A stretch of DNA of 40,820 nt from Microbacteriaceae bacterium (lineage in GTDB: Bacteria > Actinomycetota > Actinomycetes > Actinomycetales > Microbacteriaceae). Location of the stretch: NCBI GenBank assembly GCA_007117135.1, contig SKHB01000043.1, positions 1 through 40,820 of the forward strand, read 5' to 3'. A model generated the notes under the pieces. The model searched no databases. It was not told the DNA's origin and worked only from the letters and a program-made list of their open reading frames with translations. How positions within the stretch are numbered: the stretch's first letter is position 1; each line of letters starts with the position of its first letter. Of the stretch, positions 10,286 to 18,031 are shown piece by piece. The translations under genes and the position numbers were made by a program.

Positions 10286-11566
10286 GTGTCTGACGAGAAG
10301 GTAACCCTCAACTATTCAGGCGGTCAAGCAGAGTTCCCCGTTCGTCAAGGCACAGACGGCCACCCCAGCATCGACTTTTCGACCCTGACCCGCGACACGG
10401 GCTTCACGGCGCTCGACCACGGTTTTGTGAACACCGCGTCAACCACCAGCAACATCACCTTTATTGACGGCGACGAAGGCATTCTCCGATACCGCGGTTA
10501 CGACATTGCCGATGTGGCCACCCATTCGACTTTCGTTGAAGTGGCCTACCTCCTCATTTACGGCGACCTCCCCACGGCCAGTGAGTTGGCAGAGTTTGAC
10601 GAGAAAATTCGCCGTCACACCCTGCTCCACGAAGACTTGAAACGTTTGTTTGACGCGCTGCCACACAGCGCCCACCCCATGTCGGTGCTGTCCTCGGCGG
10701 TGAGTGCGATGTCCACCTATTACGGTGATTCGCTGAGTGTTCACGACCCCGAGCAGATTGAAATTTCCACCATCAGACTGCTCGCCAAACTTCCCGTCAT
10801 TGCTGCCTATGCACACAAGAAAAGTGTCGGCCAAGCTTTCCTCTACCCTGACAACACCAGGGGTTTTGTTGAAAACTTCCTGTGGTTGAACTTTGGTCTC
10901 ATGGCGGAACCCTACGAGGTCAACCCGGTGTTGGTGAGCGCACTCGACCGGTTACTGATCTTGCACGAAGACCACGAACAGAACGCTTCCACCTCGACGG
11001 TTCGGATGGTGGGCTCGACGGAGGCGAACATGTTTGCCTCTGTCTCGGCCGGGATTAACGCGCTGTCTGGTCCGCTCCACGGCGGCGCCAATGAAGCGGT
11101 CTTGACAATGTTGGCAGAGATTCGAGATTCCGGCGAGGGTGTTCACCGGTTTGTTGAACGGGTGAAAAACAAAGAAGACGGTATTCGTCTCATGGGCTTT
11201 GGTCACCGTGTGTATAAGAATTATGACCCTCGGGCCAGGCTGGTTAAAGAAAGTGCCGACGCTGTGTTGACGGAACTGGGTGTGACAGACGACCTTCTCG
11301 ACATTGCTAAAGAGCTCGAAGAGATTGCCCTCGCCGATGATTACTTCATTGAACGCAAGCTTTACCCGAATGTCGATTTTTATACCGGTGTGATTTACAA
11401 AGCGATGGGTTTCCCCACCCGCATGTTCACCGTGTTGTTTGCGATTGGCCGTTTGCCCGGCTGGATTGCCCACTGGCGGGAAATGAACAAAGACCCGAAT
11501 ACCCGCATTGGGCGCCCCCAGCAGCTCTACACCGGCCCGGTCGCCAGGTCCTGGCCCAACCGCTAA
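10286..11566 (+). CDS. gltA: Citrate synthase, type II
   Basis: A 426-residue enzyme that condenses oxaloacetate and acetyl-CoA to citrate at the entry of the TCA cycle. The catalytic triad is visible: His265 in PLHGGANEAV, His307 in GFGHRVYKNYDPRA and Asp364 in PNVDFYTG. Length and the N-terminal beta region fit the hexameric, type II Gram-negative/actinobacterial form rather than the shorter type I. It has its own promoter region and a very strong AAGGAGG ribosome site, consistent with high expression. It sits between dapC and dapD, a known actinobacterial arrangement. A hairpin after its stop reaches into the convergent dapD gene. Confidence 0.97.
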   Translation: MSDEKVTLNYSGGQAEFPVRQGTDGHPSIDFSTLTRDTGFTALDHGFVNTASTTSNITFIDGDEGILRYRGYDIADVATHSTFVEVAYLLIYGDLPTASELAEFDEKIRRHTLLHEDLKRLFDALPHSAHPMSVLSSAVSAMSTYYGDSLSVHDPEQIEISTIRLLAKLPVIAAYAHKKSVGQAFLYPDNTRGFVENFLWLNFGLMAEPYEVNPVLVSALDRLLILHEDHEQNASTSTVRMVGSTEANMFASVSAGINALSGPLHGGANEAVLTMLAEIRDSGEGVHRFVERVKNKEDGIRLMGFGHRVYKNYDPRARLVKESADAVLTELGVTDDLLDIAKELEEIALADDYFIERKLYPNVDFYTGVIYKAMGFPTRMFTVLFAIGRLPGWIAHWREMNKDPNTRIGRPQQLYTGPVARSWPNR

Positions 11567-11571
11567 CCACC

Positions 11572-11605
11572 AGCCCGGATATTACACTTGGTGTAACGCC
11601 GGGTT
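11572..11605. terminator. Bidirectional hairpin between gltA and dapD
   Basis: CCCGG (11574-11578) pairs with CCGGG (11599-11603), then an internal loop (ATA against CG), then TTACAC (11582-11587) pairs with GTGTAA (11591-11596) around a TTG loop. The outer A-T and G-T positions extend the stem. It starts 5 bases after the gltA stop and contains the dapD stop codon within its inner stem, so it can serve both convergent genes. There is no T tract, which is common for actinobacterial terminators. Confidence 0.6.
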
Positions 11606-12523
11606 GAGGGCAACCCCCACACCGGAGCGGGTAATCGCCTCCACAGCACCGTTCTCGCTGTTTCGGCGAAACAGCAAACCGGACGAGCCAGACAAATCTT
11701 TCGCTTTCACTGTGCGAGCATCGCCTGGATTGCGCAGGGTCACTTTTGTGCCTGCGGTGACATAGAGTCCTGCTTCAACCACACAGTCGTCGCCCAAAGA
11801 AATGCCCACCCCGGCGTTTGCTCCCAGCAAACAGCGTTTACCGACAGAAATGACCTCTTTTCCACCACCAGACAGTGTCCCCATGATCGATGCACCACCA
11901 CCAATGTCGGAACCGTCACCGACCACAACACCCTGAGAAATGCGCCCCTCCACCATGGAGTGCCCAAGGGTGCCAGCGTTAAAGTTCACAAAACCCTCAT
12001 GCATGATGGTGGTTCCCGCCGCGAGGTGTGCACCCAGGCGAACCCGGGACGTGTCGGCGATACGGACCCCTCCAGGCACCACATAGTTTGTCATCGGCCC
12101 GAACCGGTCAATGCTCGTGATGCTCATGCCCGCGTGAAGGAGGGCTGCCGTCTTCGAGCGCGCCACGGCCACGGGAAGAGCGCCTTTCGTGGAAAAAGCA
12201 ACAATGGGCAGGATGCCAAAAATGCCCTCCAAGTTGATGGTGTTGGGGGCGACCAGGGTGTGAGAAAGCAGGTGAAGCCGCAAATAGGCGTCTGACACGC
12301 TTGCCGGGGGGGCATCCAAGTCAACGGCCACCCCCACGCCCACCATTCTCACCTCACGCAGGTCGTCCTCGCCCTCCAGGGCGCTCACATTCCGGGGAAC
12401 CAGTCGTGGTTCAAAACCTGCCGGCGCTGGACCTAGCGCGGGCTCGGGAAACCAGGTGTCCAACACCTGGCCGTCGCGGTCAACAGTTTGTAGGCCGTAG
12501 CCGTGGGCAAAACGCTCCGTCAT
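11582..12523 (-). CDS. dapD: Tetrahydrodipicolinate N-succinyltransferase
   Basis: A 313-residue enzyme of the actinobacterial DapD type. It succinylates tetrahydrodipicolinate with succinyl-CoA before the DapC step. The C-terminal half has the imperfect hexapeptide repeats of a left-handed beta helix (for example [19 protein letters not shown], then [19 protein letters not shown]). The reading frame stays open 86 codons upstream of the chosen start, across the divergent dapE gene. I chose ATG at 12523 ([10 protein letters not shown]) because of family length and because a -10 box ends 7 bases before it. The mRNA is then leaderless. Stop lies within the hairpin shared with gltA. Confidence 0.93.
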   Translation of the reverse strand: MTERFAHGYGLQTVDRDGQVLDTWFPEPALGPAPAGFEPRLVPRNVSALEGEDDLREVRMVGVGVAVDLDAPPASVSDAYLRLHLLSHTLVAPNTINLEGIFGILPIVAFSTKGALPVAVARSKTAALLHAGMSITSIDRFGPMTNYVVPGGVRIADTSRVRLGAHLAAGTTIMHEGFVNFNAGTLGHSMVEGRISQGVVVGDGSDIGGGASIMGTLSGGGKEVISVGKRCLLGANAGVGISLGDDCVVEAGLYVTAGTKVTLRNPGDARTVKAKDLSGSSGLLFRRNSENGAVEAITRSGVGVALNPALHQV

Positions 12524-12569
12524 AGCTCCCAGGCTAGTAGACCCGGCCAACCCGGATACACTCGAGACC
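12524..12569. promoter_or_regulatory. Divergent leaderless promoter pair, dapD and dapE
   Basis: On the minus strand TAGCCT (12536-12531) ends 7 bases before the dapD ATG. On the plus strand TACACT (12557-12562) ends 7 bases before the dapE GTG. Exactly 20 bases separate the two -10 boxes, so each -35 region would fall on or beside the opposite -10 box. No SD-like sequence fits in such short distances, so both messages should begin at or within a base or two of the start codon. Confidence 0.65.
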
Positions 12570-13649
12570 GTGTCCAGCTCTGTTAGTCCCCTGCCGACCG
12601 ATGTCGGTGTTGTTGAGCTGACCCGTGTGTTGTGTGACATGGAAAGCGTCTCAGGGGACGAAGAACACCTAGCTGATCGCATCGAAGCAACCCTTCGACG
12701 GGCGTCACACCTGGAAGTTCTCCGCCACGGCAATACGGTCGCAGCCCGAACAACGACCCCCGCGTCCGGTCGCGTTCTCATTGCCGGTCACATCGACACT
12801 GTCCCCGTATCGGGGTGTCTGCCGGCCCGTGTAGACCGGGAAGCATTGTGGGGGAGGGGAAGCGTGGACATGAAGGGGGGAGTTGCTAGCCACCTGATTC
12901 ACGCGGTGAACCAGGCTCCAGCCAGACACAGCCTCACCTGGGTGTTCTACGACCAGGAAGAAGTTGAAGCGCCACGCAACGGTTTGGGGCGCTTCGCGGC
13001 CGCCCACCCCGACTGGATGGTGGCCGATTTTGGCATTCTGGGCGAACCGAGTAACGCCCTCATTGAAGGCGGCTGCAACGGAACACTCCGCGCTGTTGCC
13101 ACTTCTACCGGTCGGCAAGCCCACTCGGCCAGACCCTGGATGGGGGTCAACGCTATTCACGCCCTGTCTCCACTGCTGAACCGTCTCGCCTCACACACCC
13201 CTGAAACCCGGTCGGTGGACGGGTTGGAGTATCGCGAAAGCCTCCAAGCGGTTGGCGTTTCTGGCGGCATTGCGGGAAATGTTGTCCCTGACTCCGCTTC
13301 GGTGACGATCAATTTCCGGTTTGCTCCCGACAGAAGTGTCGAAGAGGCCATTGCCTACGTGTCGCAGGTGTGTGAGGGTTTCTCGGTGGAGGTGGTCGAT
13401 GCCGCCGCCGGAGCCAGACCCGGTCTGGATTCTGCCATTGCAAAAGATTTTGTGGCTTTGGTGGGGCAACCGCCCGCCCCGAAATATGGCTGGACTGATG
13501 TGTCGAGACTGTCTGAAGCGGGAATACCGGCCGTGAATTTTGGTCCGGGTGACCCGTCTTTGGCTCACTCGCCGGACGAAAATGTCCCCATTTCACAGCT
13601 GCAACTCGCGCACGACACCCTTGGCCGCTGGCTGTTTTCCCCCCAGTAG
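12570..13649 (+). CDS. dapE: Succinyl-diaminopimelate desuccinylase
   Basis: A 359-residue M20-family metallohydrolase that removes succinate from N-succinyl-LL-diaminopimelate. Metal ligands are visible as His74 and the adjacent Asp76 in GHIDTVP, Asp100 in [10 protein letters not shown] and the Glu pair 130-131 in YDQEE. The C-terminal HSPDENV supplies the last histidine. The dimerisation domain lies roughly at 175-290. The GTG start lies directly after a TACACT -10 box (7 bases), suggesting a leaderless message. With dapC and dapD it completes the succinylase branch around gltA. Confidence 0.93.
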   Translation: MSSSVSPLPTDVGVVELTRVLCDMESVSGDEEHLADRIEATLRRASHLEVLRHGNTVAARTTTPASGRVLIAGHIDTVPVSGCLPARVDREALWGRGSVDMKGGVASHLIHAVNQAPARHSLTWVFYDQEEVEAPRNGLGRFAAAHPDWMVADFGILGEPSNALIEGGCNGTLRAVATSTGRQAHSARPWMGVNAIHALSPLLNRLASHTPETRSVDGLEYRESLQAVGVSGGIAGNVVPDSASVTINFRFAPDRSVEEAIAYVSQVCEGFSVEVVDAAAGARPGLDSAIAKDFVALVGQPPAPKYGWTDVSRLSEAGIPAVNFGPGDPSLAHSPDENVPISQLQLAHDTLGRWLFSPQ

Positions 13650-13660
13650 GTTGCTTCTAT

Positions 13661-13719
13661 TTGTCCGATGTGCCGTCGACCGGCGATAATAGGGGGGAGA
13701 CACACAAGCGAATAAGGAG
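13661..13719 (+). promoter_or_regulatory. Promoter and ribosome site of the DUF3117 gene
   Basis: TTGTCC (13661-13666) and GATAAT (13685-13690) with an 18-base spacer give one of the better sigma-A-type promoters in the window. A transcript from about 13697 has AAGGAG at 13714-13719, 8 bases before the ATG. In contrast to its neighbours, this gene has a leader and a ribosome site. Confidence 0.6.
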
Positions 13720-13727
13720 ATTTGACG

Positions 13728-13895
13728 ATGGCTGCAATGAAGCCCCGGACGGGCGACGGACCCATGGAGGCTGTTCGCGAGGGTCGACTGATTATTGTCA
13801 AGGTTCCCCTCGAGGGCGGTGGACGCTTGGTGGTGTCAGTCAACGACGTCGAGGCCCAAGAACTCCACGACGCTCTCGCCGGCGCCATCAAATAG
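13728..13895 (+). CDS. DUF3117 protein, 55 residues
   Basis: A very small protein, MAAMKPRTGDGPMEAVREG onward, ending in ELHDALAGAIK. This matches the highly conserved actinobacterial DUF3117 family (Rv1211 type) along its whole length. Function is unknown; it is predicted to be a small beta-rich cytoplasmic protein. It has its own promoter and ribosome site. It sits between dapE and an O-methyltransferase gene, as in Mycobacterium. Its TAG stop is directly followed by the TTA (stop) of the convergent methyltransferase gene, with no intergenic base. Confidence 0.92.
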   Translation: MAAMKPRTGDGPMEAVREGRLIIVKVPLEGGGRLVVSVNDVEAQELHDALAGAIK

Positions 13896-14534
13896 TTAGG
13901 CGGGGTCCGGGTGAACAACCACCCAGGCCAACCCTTCACCGACCGGCATAATCGCATGAGCGACCCGGTCATCCTGCTCAATCACTTTCAGGAGGGTTCG
14001 GTAGGCGACGACGTCATCTGACCGGTCAGCCGGGTGGGCAGCCTTCCCTCCCACCAGACACCGCGTCACCAAAATCGACCCGCCCGGCCGACACACCGTG
14101 ACAGCGGCGTCATAACAGGCGCTGGCGTTCGCCGCGGGAGTGTCAATGACGACCAGGTCGTAACTGGATTCGTTCATCTTCGGTAGCACGTCTTCTGCTT
14201 TTTCAGTGATCAGACGAAGTTGGGCCGGGTCAATTTCCAGCTCCGGCATCATTTCTTTTAGCGTCAAGTGGTAATCCAATTCGCTGTCAATGCTGGTGAT
14301 GTGTGCGCCGGGGCAGGCCTGAATGAGTTGCATGGTGAGAAGGCCAACGCCTGTTCCGACTTCGATGATCGCTTCGGCGTTGATCGCTCGAGCAATTTGG
14401 CCAATTGTCTGGCCGAGGGCCGGCGAGAGTGGGTCGACACCATGCTCGAGGGTGGCGCGGTGAACTAGAGCAACCTCTTCAGTTTCTGTGACAAAACCGT
14501 CAACATACCGGTCAACGATGTCCCTGTCGCTCAC
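13896..14534 (-). CDS. SAM-dependent O-methyltransferase (family 3)
   Basis: A 212-residue protein of the catechol O-methyltransferase-like family, close to mycobacterial Rv1220c. The SAM-binding motif I is EVGTGVG at 58-64, followed by DSELDYH (acidic end of beta 2) and YDLVVIDTPAANA (beta 4 and metal-site region). The C-terminal part has GGSILVTRCLV and GLAWVVV, typical beta strands of the fold. The acceptor substrate is unknown. GTG 14534 is preceded by GGAAGGGG, 7 bases upstream, so this gene has a normal leader. A possible -10 box, TAGGGT, is at 14582-14577 on the minus strand. It is divergent from tatB. Confidence 0.88.
   Translation of the reverse strand: MSDRDIVDRYVDGFVTETEEVALVHRATLEHGVDPLSPALGQTIGQIARAINAEAIIEVGTGVGLLTMQLIQACPGAHITSIDSELDYHLTLKEMMPELEIDPAQLRLITEKAEDVLPKMNESSYDLVVIDTPAANASACYDAAVTVCRPGGSILVTRCLVGGKAAHPADRSDDVVAYRTLLKVIEQDDRVAHAIMPVGEGLAWVVVHPDPA
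13904..13929. terminator. Hairpin at the DUF3117/methyltransferase junction
   Basis: GGGTG (13909-13913) pairs with CACCC (13920-13924) around a six-base loop. After one C-A mismatch, GGTC (13904-13907) pairs with GGCC (13926-13929), with one G-T pair. It begins 8 bases after the DUF3117 stop, inside the 3' coding end of the convergent methyltransferase gene. There is no T tract. Confidence 0.4.
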
Positions 14535-14605
14535 AGTGTGTTGCCCCTTCCGCGCCGCATCTTGAGTCTTGACACCACCCTATGCCGGTTAACAGGCCAA
14601 CACAC

Positions 14606-14618
14606 TATTGTGGTCTTC
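14606..14618 (+). promoter_or_regulatory. Leaderless promoter of tatB
   Basis: TATTGT (14606-14611) ends 7 bases before the GTG at 14619. A perfect TTGACA occurs at 14569-14574 but is 31 bases from this -10 box, too far to work with it. The opposing methyltransferase -10 candidate (14577-14582) is 23 bases away. Confidence 0.5.
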
Positions 14619-14999
14619 GTGTCGTTTGGTCTGACCATTGAAAAACTTCTGCTGATTGGGATAATCGCCGTTTTCCTCATCGGACCTGACCGCCTGCCCG
14701 GATATACCGCCCAGTTTGCCCGTCTCATCAAGTCCATGCGGGACATGGCCAAGGGGGCGAAGGACCGGATGAAGGATGAGCTGGGCCCAGATTTTGACGA
14801 ACTGGAGTGGAAGAAACTTGACCCCCGGCAATACGACCCTCGGCGCATTATCCGCGAGGCTCTTCTCGAAGACGACACCCCGACTCCGGCCGTTGCGTCT
14901 GCTGCCGTAGCTCGGCCCGCGATCGAGTCAGCTTACCAAAAGCGACAGCGGTACTTGCGAGAAGGCAAACCTGCCCCGTTTGACCCGGACGCCACCTAG
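14619..14999 (+). CDS. tatB: Sec-independent translocase subunit TatB
   Basis: A 126-residue protein with the TatA/B architecture: one N-terminal membrane helix (about 5-20, IEKLLLIGIIAVFLIGPDRL), the GPDRLP hinge, then a charged amphipathic helix (24-55) and a long hydrophilic tail rich in Pro and Ala. TatB forms the twin-arginine receptor with TatC for folded protein export. The frame is open 27 codons upstream, but GTG 14619 (MSFGLTIEKL) gives the normal start and lies 7 bases after a TATTGT box. Placement between an O-methyltransferase and Mrp supports TatB over TatA. tatC is not in this window. Confidence 0.88.
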   Translation: MSFGLTIEKLLLIGIIAVFLIGPDRLPGYTAQFARLIKSMRDMAKGAKDRMKDELGPDFDELEWKKLDPRQYDPRRIIREALLEDDTPTPAVASAAVARPAIESAYQKRQRYLREGKPAPFDPDAT

Positions 15000-15011
15000 C
15001 CTGCGCGCCCC

Positions 15012-16103
15012 CTAAACAGCGGACACCGGCAACGACACTCCCACCCGGCTGTTGCCGGAACGGATCAGCGTATCGGCAATCGTCTCCAGCACCACCGCGG
15101 CCGGGTCGTCCGGGTGGCTCAGCGTCACCGGAGTGCCCGTATCTCCCCCCTCCCGCAGGGCAACACTGAGCGGAACATTTCCGAGGAGGGGAACGTCAAG
15201 CCGGGCGGCGACCTCCTGGCCGCCCCCCTCGCCAAACAGGTCAAGTGGTGTGCCATCGGGGAGTCTGCCCGCAGACATAGTTTCGACCACGCCGATGATT
15301 TTTTGTCCCACCTGCCTGGCCACAAGCCCCGACCTTTCAGCCACATCTGCTGCCGCCACCTGCGGAGTAGTGACAACAAGTACTTCTGAGTGCGGCAATG
15401 TTTGGCCGAGGCTGATGGCAATATCGCCGGTTCCCGGGGGAAGGTCGATGAAAAGAAAATCTAGGTCACCAAAGTGAACGTCGGTGAGGAACTGTGTGAG
15501 GGTGCGGTGAAGCATGGGTCCCCGCCACGACACGGGCTGGTGAGGGGGCACAAACATGCCGATGGAAATAGCTTTCACGTCGTGGCCGATGGGCGGCAAC
15601 ATCATGTCATCAATGCGGGTGGGTGTGGTGCCCTCAATGCCGAGAAGCCCGGGAATAGAAAATCCGAACACGTCGGCGTCAATGATTCCCACAGCAAATC
15701 CGCGTTTCGCGGCACTAGCCGCCAGGTTCGCCGTGACTGTGGATTTTCCGACTCCCCCTTTTCCGCTGGTGACCGCAATAATGCGGGTGAGGGTGCCCGG
15801 CCCAAAGGGCATCTTTTTTTCACCCCGCAGGCGGCTAATTAGTGTTTGACGTCTGGCCTGATCCATCACCCCCAAAGTGACTGACACCGTTTTACCTCCG
15901 GAAACGGACGTGACCGCTTGGGTCACATCGGCTTCGATTCGGTCTGATGCAGGACACCCCACAATGGTCAGTGCAATAGCCACATCGATGGCCGTGTCGC
16001 TAATGGTGATGTGGTCGACCATGTCGAGTTCAGTGATGGGTCGCCGGATTTCCGGGTCAATAACTGTTTCTAGTGCTCGCTTGACAGTAGATTCGTCGCT
16101 CAC
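15012..16103 (-). CDS. mrp: Mrp/ApbC-type P-loop ATPase
   Basis: A 363-residue protein with an N-terminal DUF59/MIP18-like domain (about 4-80, with Cys50 in VGCPAS) and a Mrp/NBP35 ATPase domain. The deviant Walker A SGKGGVGKST is at 113-122, followed by DADVFGFSIPGLLG and DLPPGTGDIAIS. Family members carry or transfer Fe-S clusters. Here the usual C-terminal CxxC cluster site is absent: the place after ETMS reads AGRLPDGTP, and Cys50 is the only cysteine. The GTG start has CTGGAGG about 10 bases upstream. Convergent with tatB, divergent from the YflT-like gene. Confidence 0.92.
   Translation of the reverse strand: MSDESTVKRALETVIDPEIRRPITELDMVDHITISDTAIDVAIALTIVGCPASDRIEADVTQAVTSVSGGKTVSVTLGVMDQARRQTLISRLRGEKKMPFGPGTLTRIIAVTSGKGGVGKSTVTANLAASAAKRGFAVGIIDADVFGFSIPGLLGIEGTTPTRIDDMMLPPIGHDVKAISIGMFVPPHQPVSWRGPMLHRTLTQFLTDVHFGDLDFLFIDLPPGTGDIAISLGQTLPHSEVLVVTTPQVAAADVAERSGLVARQVGQKIIGVVETMSAGRLPDGTPLDLFGEGGGQEVAARLDVPLLGNVPLSVALREGGDTGTPVTLSHPDDPAAVVLETIADTLIRSGNSRVGVSLPVSAV
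15026..15058. terminator. Possible hairpin after tatB, inside mrp
   Basis: CCGGCAAC (15026-15033) pairs perfectly with GTTGCCGG (15051-15058) around a 17-base loop, 26 bases after the tatB stop and within the last codons of the convergent mrp gene. The loop is long and there is no T tract, so a terminator role is uncertain. Confidence 0.3.
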
Positions 16104-16175
16104 GGTGGCCCATCCTCCAGGAGTACGGCACTAGGAATAATTGCGGGTGTGGAGGGAAGTCTAGCTGGGGGGTGT

Positions 16176-16187
16176 GAGAATGGACTG
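16176..16187 (+). promoter_or_regulatory. Possible leaderless promoter before the YflT-like gene
   Basis: GAGAAT (16176-16181) ends 6 bases before the GTG at 16188, the same spacing as the better leaderless boxes in this window, but the first base is G instead of T. A ribosome site is not obvious. The assignment rests on spacing and is weak. Confidence 0.3.
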
Positions 16188-16688
16188 GTGAGTGAGACCA
16201 CCCCCCGAGCCAATAACGCCCACACCGCACACATGTCTGTGCCGGTGGGGGAAGAAATTGGTGTCTTCGCGCACTATGACGATGCACGCAAGCTGGTGAA
16301 CCGTCTCCTGTCCGGGGGTATCCCCGCCCAGTCAGTTGCAATTGTCGGAGGTGAGGTCACCCTGGTGGAGAGAGTTGTCGCCCGCTACGGCTATGGCCGT
16401 GCGGCCCTGGCCGCAGCCCTCACCGGGTCGTGGATTGGTGTCATCGCTGGCCTCCTGTTTACGGTCACCACTCCGGGGGAATCCCTCGCGCCTCTGGCCG
16501 CCGGTGGCCTCATCGGCGCCGGGTTGGGCATGATGGTGGGAATGGTGCTGTACACCACGAGAGGGTCTGACCGGCCAACGTTTCGCTCCCACCAGCACAT
16601 CATTGCCTCCTCCTATCGGATCGTTGTTGACTCCGAGGTGGGAGGAAAAGCAAAGCGTGTGGCAGCTTCGGAAGGCGGTGAAGCATGA
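16188..16688 (+). CDS. YflT/GsP17M-like stress protein with two TM helices
   Basis: A 166-residue protein. An N-terminal domain (about 18-60, with EIGVFAHYDDARKLVNRLL and PAQSVAIVGGE) matches the general stress protein 17M/YflT family. Two glycine-rich hydrophobic segments follow at about 75-97 and 105-128, then a short cytoplasmic tail (SHQHIIASSYRIVVDS). The open frame extends upstream to 16149, but GTG 16188 (MSETTPRANN) is the likely start. It overlaps mgtE by 4 bases (ATGA). Pairing of this family with an MgtE-like transporter is recurrent in actinobacteria. A role in Mg2+ transport or stress is inferred from context only. Confidence 0.82.
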   Translation: MSETTPRANNAHTAHMSVPVGEEIGVFAHYDDARKLVNRLLSGGIPAQSVAIVGGEVTLVERVVARYGYGRAALAAALTGSWIGVIAGLLFTVTTPGESLAPLAAGGLIGAGLGMMVGMVLYTTRGSDRPTFRSHQHIIASSYRIVVDSEVGGKAKRVAASEGGEA

Positions 16689-18031
16689 GTGACAGTGTGC
16701 AAGACGATCTTGATCTGAAAGATGCCTTAGACGCGGGACAGATGCAACCGGTGCTGTCCTGGTTGGAAGAGAAAGCAGCCCACGAGGTTGCTGAAGAAAT
16801 GCAGCGACTCAACCCTGTTCAAGCGGCTTTGCTATGGCGCTTGCTGGGTCGGGACACCGCTTTGGAAGTTTTTGAGGAACTCGACAGCCACCAACAGCAA
16901 CAGTTGCTCTCCGGCATGCGCGATAGTCATTTCCGGGAACTCGTTGAACATATGGACCCCGATGACCGTGCCCGGTTGCTGGGCGAAGCACCGGCAGGTT
17001 TTGTCCGCAAAGTTCTTGCCGGCCTGTCACACCGTGAACGGGCAATGACCGCGGCGTTGCTCGGTTACCCTGACGACTCGGTGGGGCGCGTGATGAGCCC
17101 CGAGGTTGTGACCGTTCACGAAACCACCCCCGTGGGAGACATTTTGCAGGTGGTGCGTCGAAAAGGCTTAGACGCCGAAACCATTGACCTGTTAGCTGTT
17201 GTCGACTCGAGCAGAAAACTGGTCGGCGTGTTATCACTGAGCGAAGTGGTCATGGGCGACCCTGAGCTCACCGCGGGTGACTTGGCCGACACCCAGGCCC
17301 CCACACTCGATGTCGCGGAAGACGCCGAAATGGCGGCCCGTTTGGTTCAAGAAACAAACCGTCTAGGGCTTCTCGTGGTCGACAGTGAACACCGTGTGCT
17401 TGGTGTTTTGACTGTTGACGACGCCCTGGAACTCATCGAAGAAGCTGACACCGAAGACGTTGCCCGACAGGCCGGCGCCCTCCCCACGGGGGGTCACTAT
17501 TTGTCTGCGAGCGTGTTGCGCCTTGCCCGGCTTCGAGTCGTGTGGCTACTGATTTTGATTATTGCTGCGACCCTCACCGTGTCCGTGTTGCAGCTGTTTG
17601 AGTCGTCTTTGGAACGTGTGACCGCGCTTGCCCTCTTCATCCCCCTGCTGGTGGGAACGGGGGGAAATGTGGGGGCACAGGCAGCGACCAGTGCGGTGCG
17701 TGCTCTCGCCATTGGTGAGGTGCGCTCCAGTGACGTGTTGCGGGTGGCGTGGCGGGAATCAAGGGTGGGGTTACTGTTGGGTGTCATTCTCGGCGCCCTC
17801 GCCTTTGGCGCGGGCTGGTTTGTTGCAGGCCCCGCAGTGGGTGCCACGGTGGGAATTTCCGTGGTCTTAGTGTGTATGTGGGCGGCCACAGTGGGTTCGG
17901 TGATGCCGTTGGCGGCGCGAGCTGTCAACATTGACCCGGCCGTTATTTCTGCGCCCATGGTGACCACGCTGGTGGACGCGACGGGGCTTGTTATTTATTT
18001 TCTGGTCGCCGCCTGGTTCTTGGGCCTCTAG
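16685..18031 (+). CDS. mgtE: Magnesium channel/transporter MgtE
   Basis: A 448-residue protein with the complete MgtE layout. The N domain (about 10-130) is helical and acidic. Two CBS domains follow (about 138-265; VMSPEVVTVHETTPVGDIL and LLVVDSEHRVLGVLTVDDAL). A membrane domain of five helices runs from about 285 to 448. GTGGNVGAQAATSAVRALA and DPAVISAPMVTTLVD are the family's pore signatures. In this family the CBS and N domains bind Mg2+ and close the pore when cytoplasmic Mg2+ is high. The start overlaps the upstream YflT-like gene in ATGA. Its TAG shares a CTAG with the stop of the convergent aminopeptidase gene. Confidence 0.95.
   Translation: MSDSVQDDLDLKDALDAGQMQPVLSWLEEKAAHEVAEEMQRLNPVQAALLWRLLGRDTALEVFEELDSHQQQQLLSGMRDSHFRELVEHMDPDDRARLLGEAPAGFVRKVLAGLSHRERAMTAALLGYPDDSVGRVMSPEVVTVHETTPVGDILQVVRRKGLDAETIDLLAVVDSSRKLVGVLSLSEVVMGDPELTAGDLADTQAPTLDVAEDAEMAARLVQETNRLGLLVVDSEHRVLGVLTVDDALELIEEADTEDVARQAGALPTGGHYLSASVLRLARLRVVWLLILIIAATLTVSVLQLFESSLERVTALALFIPLLVGTGGNVGAQAATSAVRALAIGEVRSSDVLRVAWRESRVGLLLGVILGALAFGAGWFVAGPAVGATVGISVVLVCMWAATVGSVMPLAARAVNIDPAVISAPMVTTLVDATGLVIYFLVAAWFLGL

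Noticed and set aside
12524-12781. N-terminal extension of dapD to 12781
   Set aside because: It would run through the divergent dapE gene; ATG 12523 gives family length and fits the adjacent -10 box.
14569-14574. Perfect TTGACA as a -35 box for tatB
   Set aside because: The only good -10 box is 31 bases away and no TANNNT occurs 16-18 bases downstream.
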